Assembly (NCBI GenBank): GCA_013202595.1
Contig: JABMPV010000457.1
Span: 1-12,665 of the forward strand
Length of the DNA stretch: 12,665 bases
Direction of reading: 5' to 3'
Origin: a bacterium
GTDB taxonomy: Bacteria; Actinomycetota; Acidimicrobiia; Spongiisociales; UBA11373
Part shown: in pieces, positions 1-7,214 of the stretch
Numbering within the stretch: position 1 is the stretch's first letter
How the letters are laid out: the number at the start of each line of letters is the position of its first letter
Position numbers and translations under genes: made by a program
Notes under the pieces: model-generated
Databases searched by the model: none
Seen by the model: only the letters and a program-made list of their open reading frames with translations
Told to the model about the DNA's origin: nothing

Positions 1-342
1 GCCCTCACCGATCCGGGTGAGCGCCGTCACCCCGGTCTCCTCGGCGATCTCGCGCAGGGCCCCGGAGACGGCATCCGGGTCTTCGGGATCGACGTGACCG
101 CCCGGCTGGAGCCAGGCGTCGATGATCCCGTGGTGGATGAGCAGAACCCTGGTGCCCGAGGTGTCGACGACGAACCCACTCGCCGTCAGGTGGCCCGGAG
201 AGAACCCGCTCCGGTCGAACGGATTGGTCGTGCCCTCGGTCACGGCGATGGCGCGGGCGAGGTGTTCGGCCTCGAGTTCGTCTGCAGGCCGGTGGAGGCG
301 CAACTCGTCGAGCACGGCTTCGCGGCGGGGGTCGATACTCAC
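1..342 (-). CDS. Nudix hydrolase, C-terminus cut by window edge
   Basis: The first 114 residues of a Nudix-fold hydrolase, a family that cleaves nucleoside diphosphates linked to another moiety. The Nudix box sits at residues 81-105, starting GGHVDPEDPD and ending ALREIAEETGV, with the metal-binding REIAEE signature. It is the GGHV(D/E)P variant with two more residues between the first Glu and REx2EE than the textbook box. The stretch PFDRSGFSPGH followed by TASGFVV just before it is typical of a common actinobacterial Nudix group of about 170-190 residues, so some 60-70 residues lie off the left edge. The start is GTG at 342: its GTGA shares 4 bp with the TGA of the upstream oxidoreductase, which argues for translational coupling. 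Substrate cannot be told from sequence; sanitising oxidised nucleotides is one possibility among several. Confidence 0.85.
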   Translation of the reverse strand, partial: MSIDPRREAVLDELRLHRPADELEAEHLARAIAVTEGTTNPFDRSGFSPGHLTASGFVVDTSGTRVLLIHHGIIDAWLQPGGHVDPEDPDAVSGALREIAEETGVTALTRIGEG

Positions 343-1130
343 CGTGATGCGTTGCGGTCGTCGCGCCACGCCACCCAATCGGTGAGGAACGAGATATCGA
401 ACTCCGGCCCACCGAGACCGACGGTCAACTGGTGGGCACCCGCCTCGATCATCTTGTCGCCGTACGCGGGATTCCCGTTCTCATCCATCGGCACACCACA
501 CGAGCGCTCGATCTCCGCAGGATCGCGGCCGATCTTGGCGCACCACTCATCGAGGACCGCGATCTTGTGGCGGTACGTGTCGGGGTCTCCGAAGCCGTGC
601 CAGATGTCGGCGTGCTCGGCCACGATCTTGAGCGTGACCTTCTCGCCTCCTCCTCCGATGAGGAGGGGCATGTCCCGCACGGGCGGAGGGTCGAGCCTGC
701 CCAGACGATCCCTGATGATCGGAAGATTCTCAGCCAGTGCATCGAGACGGCCCCGCGCCGTGCCGAACTCGTACCCGTACTCGGTGTAATCCCGCTCGAA
801 CCAGCCGGATCCGATGCCCAGGATCACACGGCCACCGCTGATGTGATCGACGGTTCGCGCCGTGTCGGCCAGGAACGAGGGGTTCCTGTACGAGTTGCAG
901 GTGACCAGCGGCCCGAGTTCGACCCGTTCGGTGACCTCGGCGAGAGACGCCAGCATCGTCCAGCATTCGAAGTGCGCTCCGTCTGCTTCGCCGTACAAGG
1001 GATAGAAGTGATCCCAGTTGTAGATGATGTCCACGCCGGCCTCTTCTGCGTCGACGGCCGCCTGCCGCAGCACGTCGTACGGGGCGTGCTGGGGGTGGAT
1101 CTGGAACGCGAGGCGAATAGGCCGGGACAT
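339..1130 (-). CDS. LLM-class F420-dependent oxidoreductase
   Basis: A 263-residue luciferase-like monooxygenase-fold (TIM barrel) protein of the group usually annotated as F420-dependent (Rv1855c-like, TIGR03560 type). Such enzymes use the deazaflavin F420 for hydride transfer to varied cytoplasmic substrates; the substrate here is unknown. Visible features: an N-terminal strand RLAFQIHPQ, the NWDHF motif near residues 38-42, the cofactor-site signature GGRVILGIGSGWFERDY at about 99-115 with EYG following, and the late barrel strand PLLIGGGGEKV at 155-165 leading into HADIWHGFG. Length is normal for the group. The ATG at 1130 is preceded by AGGAG with 7-nt spacing, and the family N-terminus begins right there, so the longer open frame upstream is not used. 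The downstream Nudix start overlaps its stop by 4 bp, implying a two-gene transcript. A flavin-dependent rather than F420-dependent enzyme cannot be excluded. Confidence 0.9.
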   Translation of the reverse strand: MSRPIRLAFQIHPQHAPYDVLRQAAVDAEEAGVDIIYNWDHFYPLYGEADGAHFECWTMLASLAEVTERVELGPLVTCNSYRNPSFLADTARTVDHISGGRVILGIGSGWFERDYTEYGYEFGTARGRLDALAENLPIIRDRLGRLDPPPVRDMPLLIGGGGEKVTLKIVAEHADIWHGFGDPDTYRHKIAVLDEWCAKIGRDPAEIERSCGVPMDENGNPAYGDKMIEAGAHQLTVGLGGPEFDISFLTDWVAWRDDRNASR

Positions 1131-1254
1131 GGCTGCTCCTGTGATCGGGCGGGCACCGGGACGATAGCGAGTGGTCATCCGAATCGAGCCGCACGCCATC
1201 AAGGATTCCGCGGCGAGTGCCGATCGAATGTGAGCCACTCGAAGGAGATGGCGC

Positions 1255-1739
1255 ATGATCCGCGGGGGAATGAATATGCAGCGCTCAGATGACCAGGGCT
1301 TCACTCTCATCGAGCTGATGGTCGTGGTGATGATCATCGCCATTCTGATCGCGATCGCCATTCCCTCATTCCTCAGCTTCCGTAGAAGCCCCCAGGACAG
1401 AGCCGCCCAGGCCACGCTGATCACCGCATAGAAGACGGCGAATCTCGTGCTCCTCGAAGAGGGCGCGATCCCCGGCCGGGCCACGCTGCTGGTTCTTCTG
1501 CCCTCCCTGGAGCCATCGGTCACATGGGTGGACCACTTCAACGAACCGACCGGACCCAACCAGGTGTCGGTCGATGACCACAACGGGGTTCGGAGTTGGC
1601 GTTCGCCACTGTGTCCGACTCGGGAGCCTGCTTCTATCTGAGGTTCATCGAGACGGCGCCGGCGGCAAGGGGCTTCGATCGATCCCCGACTCGCTGTACC
1701 GCCCACGACTATCAATCGGGGGCCGACACAGGCTGGTGA
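1255..1739 (+). pseudogene. Type IV pilin-like prepilin, disrupted by in-frame TAG and frameshift
   Basis: The ATG at 1255 (AAGGAG 7 nt upstream) opens a class III/type IVa prepilin leader: after DDQG comes the cleavage site and a mature N-terminus FTLIELMVVVMIIAILIAIA, with the conserved Glu at mature position 5 (residue 20). After 58 codons the frame hits TAG at 1429-1431. The same frame then continues with pilin-like sequence (KTANLVLLEEG, then EPSVTWVD and GPNQVSVDD) up to about 1590. The C-terminal part lies in another frame from 1593: ATVSDSGACFYLR, a second Cys in TRCTAHD and a GADTGW end at TGA 1737-1739. These match the disulfide-bearing tail of actinobacterial pilins of about 150-165 residues. 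So one nonsense codon and one indel separate three recognisable pieces. No pilus assembly gene lies nearby. Two sequencing errors are the alternative to real decay. Confidence 0.85.
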
Positions 1740-1745
1740 GGTGAC

Positions 1746-4010
1746 TCAGGCGTCTTCGGAGGCGGCCCGGAGTCGTTCGGCGAACTGGGTCCTCGCGTCG
1801 ATCACGGCGAACACGGTCAGCACATCGCCCGCCATGAGCACCGTGCTGCCGTCGGGCACCATCACCTCGAGGCCGCGGCGGACGGAGACCACGGTGCACC
1901 CGCTCGGCACCGCCAACGCCTTGATCTCCCGCTGATCGGCCACTGACCCGCTGGGAACCTCGAGGTCGAAGAATCGCGCGGTGGAATCGGCACCGAGAAC
2001 CCTGTGCTCGGCCGTCGTCTCCTCGCTCCCCCGCAGGCGCTCCATCAGGCGATCGCTCGCCGCCTTCGACGAGAAGACCGTAAGGACGTCGCCCGAACGC
2101 AGCACCGTGTTGCCGTCGGGGACCGTGACCCGCAATCCGCGGCGGACAGACACGATGGTGACCCCGCCGGGAATCGGTGACTGTTTGATCGGACGGCCGT
2201 CGGCGATCGACCCGATCGGGACCTCGATGTCCTGGAATCCCGCTCCCGGATCGGTACGGGTCTTGAGACGCGCCTGGTCCACTTCGTGGACGACCTCCTT
2301 CTCGAGGGCGAGGTGATAGGCCGTGACGGCGTCCTCTCGCCTGAACAGAGCGAGCAAGGAGGTCGGATCGTCCTCGTCTACCACAGGGATCCTCCCGACA
2401 CCCAGAGCCGCCATCCGTTCGAGCGTCACGCTGACGGGAGTGTCGGGAGTGACGGTGACCGGCCTCGGTGTCATGGCATCGGCAGCCACGACCTGATCGG
2501 ACGGACCCCCGGTGCGCATGATGTCGGTGATGGTGATGACGCCCACGAGGTGCCCGTCGCCGTCGACCACGGGCAATCCGTGATGGCGGGTCCGATCGAA
2601 CAGGCCCTGGACCGCTCCCGTGGTCATCGCAGGATCGACGGTCGCCGAGACCTTGGAGGCCACGTCGCCGACCTGCACCGTATCGAGGACATCTACCTCA
2701 CCGCGCCTGGTGAGTCTGATGCCCTGGCGATGCAACACCGCCTGATAGACGCTGTCGGGATGCAGTCGATCGGCAATCAGTGTCGCCAGGGATGCGGCGA
2801 GCATCAGTGGCAACACCAGCCCGTAGTCACCCGTGATCTCGAACACGATGAGGATCGATGTGAGTGGCGCCCGGGCAACAGCAGCGAACGTCGCCGCCAT
2901 GCCGACGACGGCGAAGGCTCCGGGTGAGAGGTTGGAGGGTCCCCAGACCGGGCCGATCAGATCAGCCATGGCGGCACCGAGCGCCGCACCGATGAACAGA
3001 CTCGGCATGAACACGCCACCAAAACCGCCTGCTCCGAGGGTGAGGGTGGCGGCGAGGATCTTCCAGCCCACGAGTGCCAGCAGCGACCACCACACGATGG
3101 CGTCCCTGTTGACGAGATCCAGCAGGAACCCGACCGTCTCCTGACCGGTTCCCAGGATCTCAGGCTCGATGATGCCGATGGCTCCGACCGCCAGGCCGAG
3201 AGCGACGGGTCGAAGCCAGCCCGGTCGGACCGTCCTGATCCGTTCGTTGACCGACAGAGCCCTCAGGAAGGCGTAGCCGACTACCGCGGCGAGCAACCCG
3301 AGCAGCGCGTAGAGCACCAGGTCGCGCGGATCACCGAGGCCGTGGGGAAAGGCACGAAGGATCTGCTCTTCGCGGACGATCAGCCTGGTGGTCACCGCAG
3401 CGGTCACGGACGTGACGACCACAGCGTTGAGGTGACGGACGGCGAAGTTGCCGAGGATGATCTCCATCGCAAAGAGCATCCCTGCGATAGGGGCATTGAA
3501 GGATGCTCCGATAGCGGCTCCGGCACCCGCCGCGACCAGAGAACGCACCCTGTCCTCGCCGAGACCGGTGTGACGGGCAATCGATGAGCCGATCGCGGCA
3601 CCGACCTGGACGATCGGGCCCTCCCGACCGACAGCCCCGCCGAGACCCACGGTGAAGGACGTGGCGATCACTTTGAGGGGAGCCGACCTGGTCGGCATGT
3701 ACCCGGATCTGATGGCCACCGCGGCCATGGCCTCGGGAACACCGTCGCCGGCGACTTCGGGAGCGAACCGCTCGGCGATCGTCCAGGCCACGAGCAGGCC
3801 GATCGGTACGGCGAGCATGGCGATGATCCTGGGGATACCCGATTCGTGGCCCACCCATTCGACGACCCACTTGAGGCCCTCGATGCCGCCGATCAGCGCA
3901 GCAGCAGCCAATCCGACGAATACGCCGACGATCACAGACAGGGCCAGAAACCCTGCCGTGGCGCGGGGGTTGAATACGGCGAGCAGCGCCGACCAGAACC
4001 GACGGATCAT
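1746..4010 (-). CDS. CLC-family chloride channel/antiporter with 2 CBS and 2 RCK_C-like domains
   Basis: A 754-residue inner-membrane anion channel or H+-coupled antiporter. The CLC membrane core spans about residues 15-430. It has GDGVPE (88-93, Asp where E. coli ClcA has selectivity Ser107), GREGP (128-132, gating Glu130), GGVFMP (331-336) and SVYQAVL with the probable ion-coordinating Tyr422. The site matching the internal proton-shuttle Glu203 of ClcA appears to be Ile184 (MLFAMEIILG). The cytoplasmic tail has two CBS domains (about 447-500 and 510-565), which in CLC proteins often bind nucleotides. It also has two similar RCK_C/TrkA_C-like domains (about 590-660 and 678-750), each with EVPxGS, VSVRRGL, VPDG and GDVLTVF. 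The ATG at 4010 has no clear Shine-Dalgarno and a TAA lies four codons upstream in frame, so it is the first usable start. The gene follows rplQ by 57 bp on the same strand without an obvious terminator, so partial co-transcription is possible. Its end lies 6 bp from the convergent pilin relic. Confidence 0.93.
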   Translation of the reverse strand: MIRRFWSALLAVFNPRATAGFLALSVIVGVFVGLAAAALIGGIEGLKWVVEWVGHESGIPRIIAMLAVPIGLLVAWTIAERFAPEVAGDGVPEAMAAVAIRSGYMPTRSAPLKVIATSFTVGLGGAVGREGPIVQVGAAIGSSIARHTGLGEDRVRSLVAAGAGAAIGASFNAPIAGMLFAMEIILGNFAVRHLNAVVVTSVTAAVTTRLIVREEQILRAFPHGLGDPRDLVLYALLGLLAAVVGYAFLRALSVNERIRTVRPGWLRPVALGLAVGAIGIIEPEILGTGQETVGFLLDLVNRDAIVWWSLLALVGWKILAATLTLGAGGFGGVFMPSLFIGAALGAAMADLIGPVWGPSNLSPGAFAVVGMAATFAAVARAPLTSILIVFEITGDYGLVLPLMLAASLATLIADRLHPDSVYQAVLHRQGIRLTRRGEVDVLDTVQVGDVASKVSATVDPAMTTGAVQGLFDRTRHHGLPVVDGDGHLVGVITITDIMRTGGPSDQVVAADAMTPRPVTVTPDTPVSVTLERMAALGVGRIPVVDEDDPTSLLALFRREDAVTAYHLALEKEVVHEVDQARLKTRTDPGAGFQDIEVPIGSIADGRPIKQSPIPGGVTIVSVRRGLRVTVPDGNTVLRSGDVLTVFSSKAASDRLMERLRGSEETTAEHRVLGADSTARFFDLEVPSGSVADQREIKALAVPSGCTVVSVRRGLEVMVPDGSTVLMAGDVLTVFAVIDARTQFAERLRAASEDA

Positions 4011-4067
4011 GAACAGCCGACGTTAGCCAGTTGGCGCCGGATTCCCGCCGCCTCCTTGAGGGCTACC

Positions 4068-4418
4068 TCAGACGAGCTCGATGATGGCCAGTTCGGCGCC
4101 ATCGCCGCGGCGGGGACCGACCCTGATGATGCGGGTGTAGCCGCCGGGACGCTCTGCGTACCGGGGAGCGACCTCATCGAACAGCTTGGTGACGACCTCG
4201 GTGTCCTCGATCTGGGCGAGAATCTGGCGCCTGGCGTGCAAGGTGCCGGTCCGTGCCTTGGTGATCATGCGCTCGGCATAGGGGCGCACCAGCTTTGCGC
4301 GAGCCACCGTGGTGGTGATCCGCCCTTCCCAGAACAGGTCCTGAGCAAGGTTCCGCAGCATGTGCTTCTGGTGCTTGGGGCTGCCGCCGAGGCGGGGCCC
4401 ACGCTTGGGGCGAGGCAT
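4068..4418 (-). CDS. rplQ: Large ribosomal subunit protein bL17
   Basis: A 116-residue bL17, a 50S protein near the exit tunnel. Diagnostic sequence: MPRPKRGPRLGGSPKHQKHM at the N-terminus, then LRNLAQDLF, an ITTTVARAKLVRPYAE segment, and a C-terminal YTRIIRVGPRRGDGAELAIIELV-type end (GY at about 93-94). It lacks the long acidic C-terminal extension of many actinobacterial L17 proteins, so it is the short form. The ATG overlaps the rpoA stop by one base (TGATG at 4420-4416), the classic rpoA-rplQ coupling. It is the last ribosomal gene of the operon; the usual next gene, truA, is absent and a CLC gene follows. Confidence 0.97.
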   Translation of the reverse strand: MPRPKRGPRLGGSPKHQKHMLRNLAQDLFWEGRITTTVARAKLVRPYAERMITKARTGTLHARRQILAQIEDTEVVTKLFDEVAPRYAERPGGYTRIIRVGPRRGDGAELAIIELV

Positions 4419-5371
4419 CAGCCTGCGACCTCCTCGGTCTCTTCTGAAGCGACCAGCGACAGGCCGAGCTCGTCGAGCTTGGCGACGACCTCTTCGAGGC
4501 TCTTCTGGCCGAAGTTGGTGATGTTGAGCAAGTCCTCTTCGGTCTTGACGACGAGTTCGCCGACCGTCTGGATCTGCGCGCGGCGCAGGCAGTTGCGGGG
4601 ACGCTCGCTCAAGTCGAGGGCTTCGATCGGGAGGTCGAGGTCGGGCGAAGCCGACTCGGCCGTGATGATGTCACCCAACGCGAGTCCGATTCCCTCACCG
4701 ACATCGGCGAACAGGCTCATGAGCTCACCGAGCGTCTTGCCTGCGGACGACACGGCTTCCTGAGGGCTGACCGAGCCGTCCGAATGGACGTCGATGACGA
4801 GGCGATCGAAGTTGGTCATCTGGCCCACCTGGGTGGTGCCGACGGTGAACGCGACCTTGCGGACCGGCGAGAAGATGCTGTCGATGGGGAGGATGCCGAT
4901 GGCATCGCCCTTGTTGTTGCGCTCGGCCGTGCGATAGCCAACGCCCCGCTCGACCGTCATCTCCATCTCGAGGCTGCCGGAGGCAGACAGCGTGGCGATG
5001 TGGTGATCGTGGTTGATCACCTCGACGCCGGCAGGGACCTTGAGATCGCCTGCTGTGGTGACGCCGGCTCCCTTGGCCGAGAGGTAGATGGTCTGCGGGT
5101 CGTCGACCTCCACGCGGAGGACGACGCCCTTGAGGTTGAGAATGACATCGACGGCGTCTTCGACGACGCCTTCGATGGTCGAGAACTCGTGCTGGACACC
5201 TTCGACGCGCACCGATGTGATGGCTGCACCGGGAATCCGGGAGAGCAGCGTGCGGCGCAGTGTGTTTCCGAGGGTGTACCCGAATCCGGGCTCGAGAGGC
5301 TCGACGACAAAACGCGATCGCATCTCGTTGACGATCTCTTCTTCGATGTGTGGACGCTGGACGATCAACAC
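4418..5371 (-). CDS. rpoA: DNA-directed RNA polymerase subunit alpha
   Basis: A 317-residue alpha subunit, which dimerises to nucleate RNA polymerase assembly and contacts promoter UP elements and activators. The N-terminal domain holds FVVEPLEPGFGYTLGNTLRR (about 21-40), the dimer and beta/beta' interface region, and GVVEDAVDVILNLKG. The C-terminal domain holds RPRNCLRRAQIQTVGEL, which keeps the DNA-contacting Arg and the Asn-Cys-Leu core but has Pro-Arg where Ser-Tyr is common. It also holds NFGQKSLEEV with the helix-hairpin-helix Gly and Lys. The start is GTG at 5371, giving (M)LIVQRP, which matches the family N-terminus MLI(A/V)QRP; AAGGGG lies 9-10 nt upstream. A longer frame running into rpsD is not real. 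It follows rpsD by 13 bp and overlaps rplQ by 1 bp. Full length for an actinobacterial RpoA. Confidence 0.97.
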   Translation of the reverse strand: MLIVQRPHIEEEIVNEMRSRFVVEPLEPGFGYTLGNTLRRTLLSRIPGAAITSVRVEGVQHEFSTIEGVVEDAVDVILNLKGVVLRVEVDDPQTIYLSAKGAGVTTAGDLKVPAGVEVINHDHHIATLSASGSLEMEMTVERGVGYRTAERNNKGDAIGILPIDSIFSPVRKVAFTVGTTQVGQMTNFDRLVIDVHSDGSVSPQEAVSSAGKTLGELMSLFADVGEGIGLALGDIITAESASPDLDLPIEALDLSERPRNCLRRAQIQTVGELVVKTEEDLLNITNFGQKSLEEVVAKLDELGLSLVASEETEEVAG

Positions 5372-5384
5372 GTTTGGATGCCCC

Positions 5385-6011
5385 TTACTTCGAGTACAGC
5401 TCGACGATGAGCTGTTCCTGGACCTGCGTATCGATCTGTGATCGATTGGGCAGCTCTGTGATCGTGATCTGGCGGCGATCGCGGTCGACATCGATCCACT
5501 CGGGGCTGGTTCGCTGCCCGGCGGTGTCGATCGCGTGCTGGATCACGAGGAGCTCCTGGCTCCGTTCGCGCAGCGTGACGACGTCGTTTTGCTTGACCCG
5601 GTAGGACGGCACGTTGACACGGCGCCCGTTGACCAGGAAGTGAGCGTGGGAGACGAGCTGGCGCGCCTGGGACCGCGACTCGGCGAGGCCGGAGCGGTAC
5701 ACGATGTTGTCGAGACGGGTCTCGAGCATGCGGAGCAGGTTCTCACCTGTGATGCCGCGCTGCTTCGCTGCCGCCTTGTAGTAGTTGCGGAACTGCGCTT
5801 CGAGCACGCCGTAGATGCGACGGGCCTTCTGCTTCTCACGCAACTGGATGAGGTACTGGGTCTCCCTGACCCTTCCCCTGCCGTGCTCACCGGGCGGATA
5901 GGGCTTGCGCTCCATCCCGCACTTCGACGATTCGCAGCGAGCTCCCTTGAGGAAGAGTTTCGTGCGCTCGCGGCGGCACAACTTGCAGACGGGTCCAATG
6001 TATCGAGCCAT
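5385..6011 (-). CDS. rpsD: Small ribosomal subunit protein uS4
   Basis: A 208-residue uS4, a primary 16S rRNA-binding protein that starts 30S assembly and, in enterobacteria, represses the alpha operon by binding its leader. The N-terminus MARYIGPVCKLCRRE carries a zinc-site pattern, Cys9, Cys12, Cys26 and Cys31, so this is the zinc-containing (C+) form. YPPGEHGR follows. The S4 RNA-binding domain is around residues 95-160 (RLDNIVYRSGLAESRSQARQ, then HFLVNGRRVNVPSY). The ATG at 6011 directly abuts the rpsK TAG stop (zero spacing), and rpoA follows by 13 bp. Length and motifs are normal. Confidence 0.98.
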   Translation of the reverse strand: MARYIGPVCKLCRRERTKLFLKGARCESSKCGMERKPYPPGEHGRGRVRETQYLIQLREKQKARRIYGVLEAQFRNYYKAAAKQRGITGENLLRMLETRLDNIVYRSGLAESRSQARQLVSHAHFLVNGRRVNVPSYRVKQNDVVTLRERSQELLVIQHAIDTAGQRTSPEWIDVDRDRRQITITELPNRSQIDTQVQEQLIVELYSK

Positions 6012-6401
6012 CTAGTTTCTCCGACGCTTCTTGAGACGAACACCATTGTGCGGAATGGGCGTGATATCGCGGATTCCTGTGACCTCCATGCCCATGGTCT
6101 GGAGGGTGCGGATCGCGGTCTCGCGGCCTGAGCCGGAACCGCTCACGATCACATCCACCTTGCGCATGCCGTGCTCGCCTGCGCGGCGAGCGGCCTGCTC
6201 CGCGGCGACCTGCGCGGCGTACGGGGTGCTCTTGCGAGAGCCCTTGAAGCCGACGGTCCCCCCTGAGGTCCACACCAAGGTGTTGCCCTCCAGGTCGGAG
6301 ATATTGATGATCGTGTTATTGAAACTCGCCGTGATGTGTGCTTGACCGTGCAGGACGTTCCTGCGGTCCCGCCGACGGCGCGGTTGCTTCTTTTCTGCCA
6401 C
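6012..6401 (-). CDS. rpsK: Small ribosomal subunit protein uS11
   Basis: A 129-residue uS11 of the 30S platform, next to the E-site codon. The basic N-terminal tail KKQPRRRRDRRNV is followed by HGQAHITASFNNTIINISDL. The signature GSGSGRETAIRTLQ precedes the universal C-terminus IRDITPIPHNGVRLKKRRR. The start is GTG at 6401, with GGAGG 5 nt upstream, 18 bp after the rpsM stop. It ends with TAG, followed at once by the rpsD ATG. This matters because it shows TAG working as a genuine stop in this genome. Confidence 0.98.
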   Translation of the reverse strand: MAEKKQPRRRRDRRNVLHGQAHITASFNNTIINISDLEGNTLVWTSGGTVGFKGSRKSTPYAAQVAAEQAARRAGEHGMRKVDVIVSGSGSGRETAIRTLQTMGMEVTGIRDITPIPHNGVRLKKRRRN

Positions 6402-6419
6402 TCAGTCCTCCGCGACGCG

Positions 6420-6800
6420 TTAGTGCTTGCGTACCTTTTTCTTGCCGGCAATCGCCGAGCGCGGACCCTTCCGCGTTCTGGCGTTCGTGTGGGTCCGCTG
6501 CCCTCGTACCGGCAGGCCGCGGCGATGCCGCACACCCTGGTAGGACCCGATCTCGATCTTGCGCTTGATGTTCTGCGAAACCTCACGCCGGAGGTCGCCC
6601 TCGACGCTGTAGTTGGAGTCGATGAACTGGCGGAGGCGCACCACCTCGTCATCGGTGAGATCCCGGATCTTCGTCCCGCGATCGATCTCGAGGGCCTCAC
6701 ACGCCTGAATGGCCCTACTCCGGCCAATGCCGAAGATATAGGTAAGGCCGATTTCGAGTCGTTTCTCCCGGGGCAGGTCAACACCTGCGATACGAGCCAT
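6420..6800 (-). CDS. rpsM: Small ribosomal subunit protein uS13
   Basis: A 126-residue uS13 of the 30S head, making the intersubunit bridge to the 50S and contacting the P-site tRNA with its tail. MARIAGVDLPREKRLEIGLT opens the helix-two-turn-helix region (TYIFGIGRSRA). GVRHRRGLPVRGQRTHTNAR and a lysine-rich end KKKVRKH are diagnostic. The ATG at 6800 fits the family N-terminus and has AGGGG with 7-nt spacing; in-frame residues further upstream belong to the rpmJ region and are not translated here. It begins 4 bp after the rpmJ stop. Confidence 0.98.
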   Translation of the reverse strand: MARIAGVDLPREKRLEIGLTYIFGIGRSRAIQACEALEIDRGTKIRDLTDDEVVRLRQFIDSNYSVEGDLRREVSQNIKRKIEIGSYQGVRHRRGLPVRGQRTHTNARTRKGPRSAIAGKKKVRKH

Positions 6801-6804
6801 CAAT

Positions 6805-6918
6805 TCACCCCTGACGCTGCTTGTGCCGAGGATTCGAGCAGATGACCCAAACGCGGCCATGGCGCCGGATGACCCGGCACTTCTCACACATGGTTTTCAC
6901 TGATGGTCTGACCTTCAT
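6805..6918 (-). CDS. rpmJ: Large ribosomal subunit protein bL36, zinc-binding form
   Basis: A 37-residue bL36, the smallest 50S protein, which binds 23S rRNA domains II and VI. MKVRPSVKTMCEKC and VICSNPRHKQRQG are diagnostic. Cys11, Cys14, Cys27 and His32 form the zinc ribbon, so this is the C+ paralogue rather than the zinc-independent one. The ATG at 6918 is preceded by AGGAG at a long spacing of about 11 nt. It is the first gene of this operon. In most actinobacteria infA lies directly upstream, but no infA-like frame is present in the 296 bp before the divergent GNAT relic. Confidence 0.97.
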   Translation of the reverse strand: MKVRPSVKTMCEKCRVIRRHGRVWVICSNPRHKQRQG

Positions 6919-7058
6919 CGGTCGATCTGCTCCTGGCGAGGTCGTCGGGGCGCACCCACCCACCCACCTACGTGGGGTCTGGGAAGCGCTTCGACGGTCG
7001 CTCGCGACGTCATCGGCTACGTGCCTGCAAACACACCAAACTGGCCCCTGAGGGCCGA
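6919..7058 (-). promoter_or_regulatory. Structured 5' leader of the rpmJ operon
   Basis: No gene is seen between rpmJ and the divergent GNAT relic (6919-7214); the part nearer rpmJ appears to be a leader of about 140 nt. In the transcribed strand it contains three structures. A 5-bp hairpin GGCCC-TCAG-GGGCC (7056-7043) lies almost at the predicted 5' end. An inverted repeat GTCGC/GCGAC is at 7008-6997. A hairpin CCCAC-GTAG-GTGGG (6976-6963) has a 3' arm that overlaps a G-rich run, GG-T-GGG-T-GGG-T-GGG (6968-6955), about 37 nt before the rpmJ ATG. The hairpin and a two-layer quadruplex would compete. Ribosomal operons are commonly autoregulated through such leaders (S4 for alpha operons in enterobacteria); a regulator here is inference. 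Confidence 0.4.
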
Positions 7059-7064
7059 ACGAGC

Positions 7065-7092
7065 ATGATACACGCGCGTTTGCACACAGCAA
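7065..7092 (-). promoter_or_regulatory. Candidate promoter for the rpmJ-rplQ operon
   Basis: On the minus strand a -10 box TATCAT (7070-7065, five of six consensus bases) is preceded by a weak -35 TTGCTG (7092-7087) at a 16-bp spacing. Transcription would start near 7058, so the GGCCC hairpin would sit at the very 5' end of the message. The -35 is poor, so confidence rests on the -10 box and on its position between two divergent units. Confidence 0.4.
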
Positions 7093-7214
7093 AACGGCGT
7101 CACGGAACTGCCCGGCGAGCACCGGGTGTCACCGCATCGCTCCATCCCACGTTACACACCGATGTCGGCCGAACGGAGTATCCGGGCGCTCCCTCCCATG
7201 GCAGACTCGACGAC

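Noticed and set aside
432..1292. Long open frame on the plus strand opposite the oxidoreductase.
   Set aside because: It is a codon-bias shadow of a convincing minus-strand gene in GC-rich DNA; its translation resembles no family.
339..1715. A 458-residue version of the F420 oxidoreductase starting at 1715.
   Set aside because: The extra N-terminus is antisense to the pilin relic and has no family similarity; homology and a good ribosome-binding site both begin at 1130.
4011..4067. Intrinsic terminator between rplQ and the CLC gene.
   Set aside because: Only a 4-bp palindrome (GCCA-GT-TGGC) is present, with no stable stem and no T-run, so no terminator can be called.
6919..7214. A possible infA or other small gene between rpmJ and the GNAT relic.
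   Set aside because: No frame on either strand shows the IF-1 S1-domain sequence or another recognisable small protein; the stretch looks like leader plus promoter.
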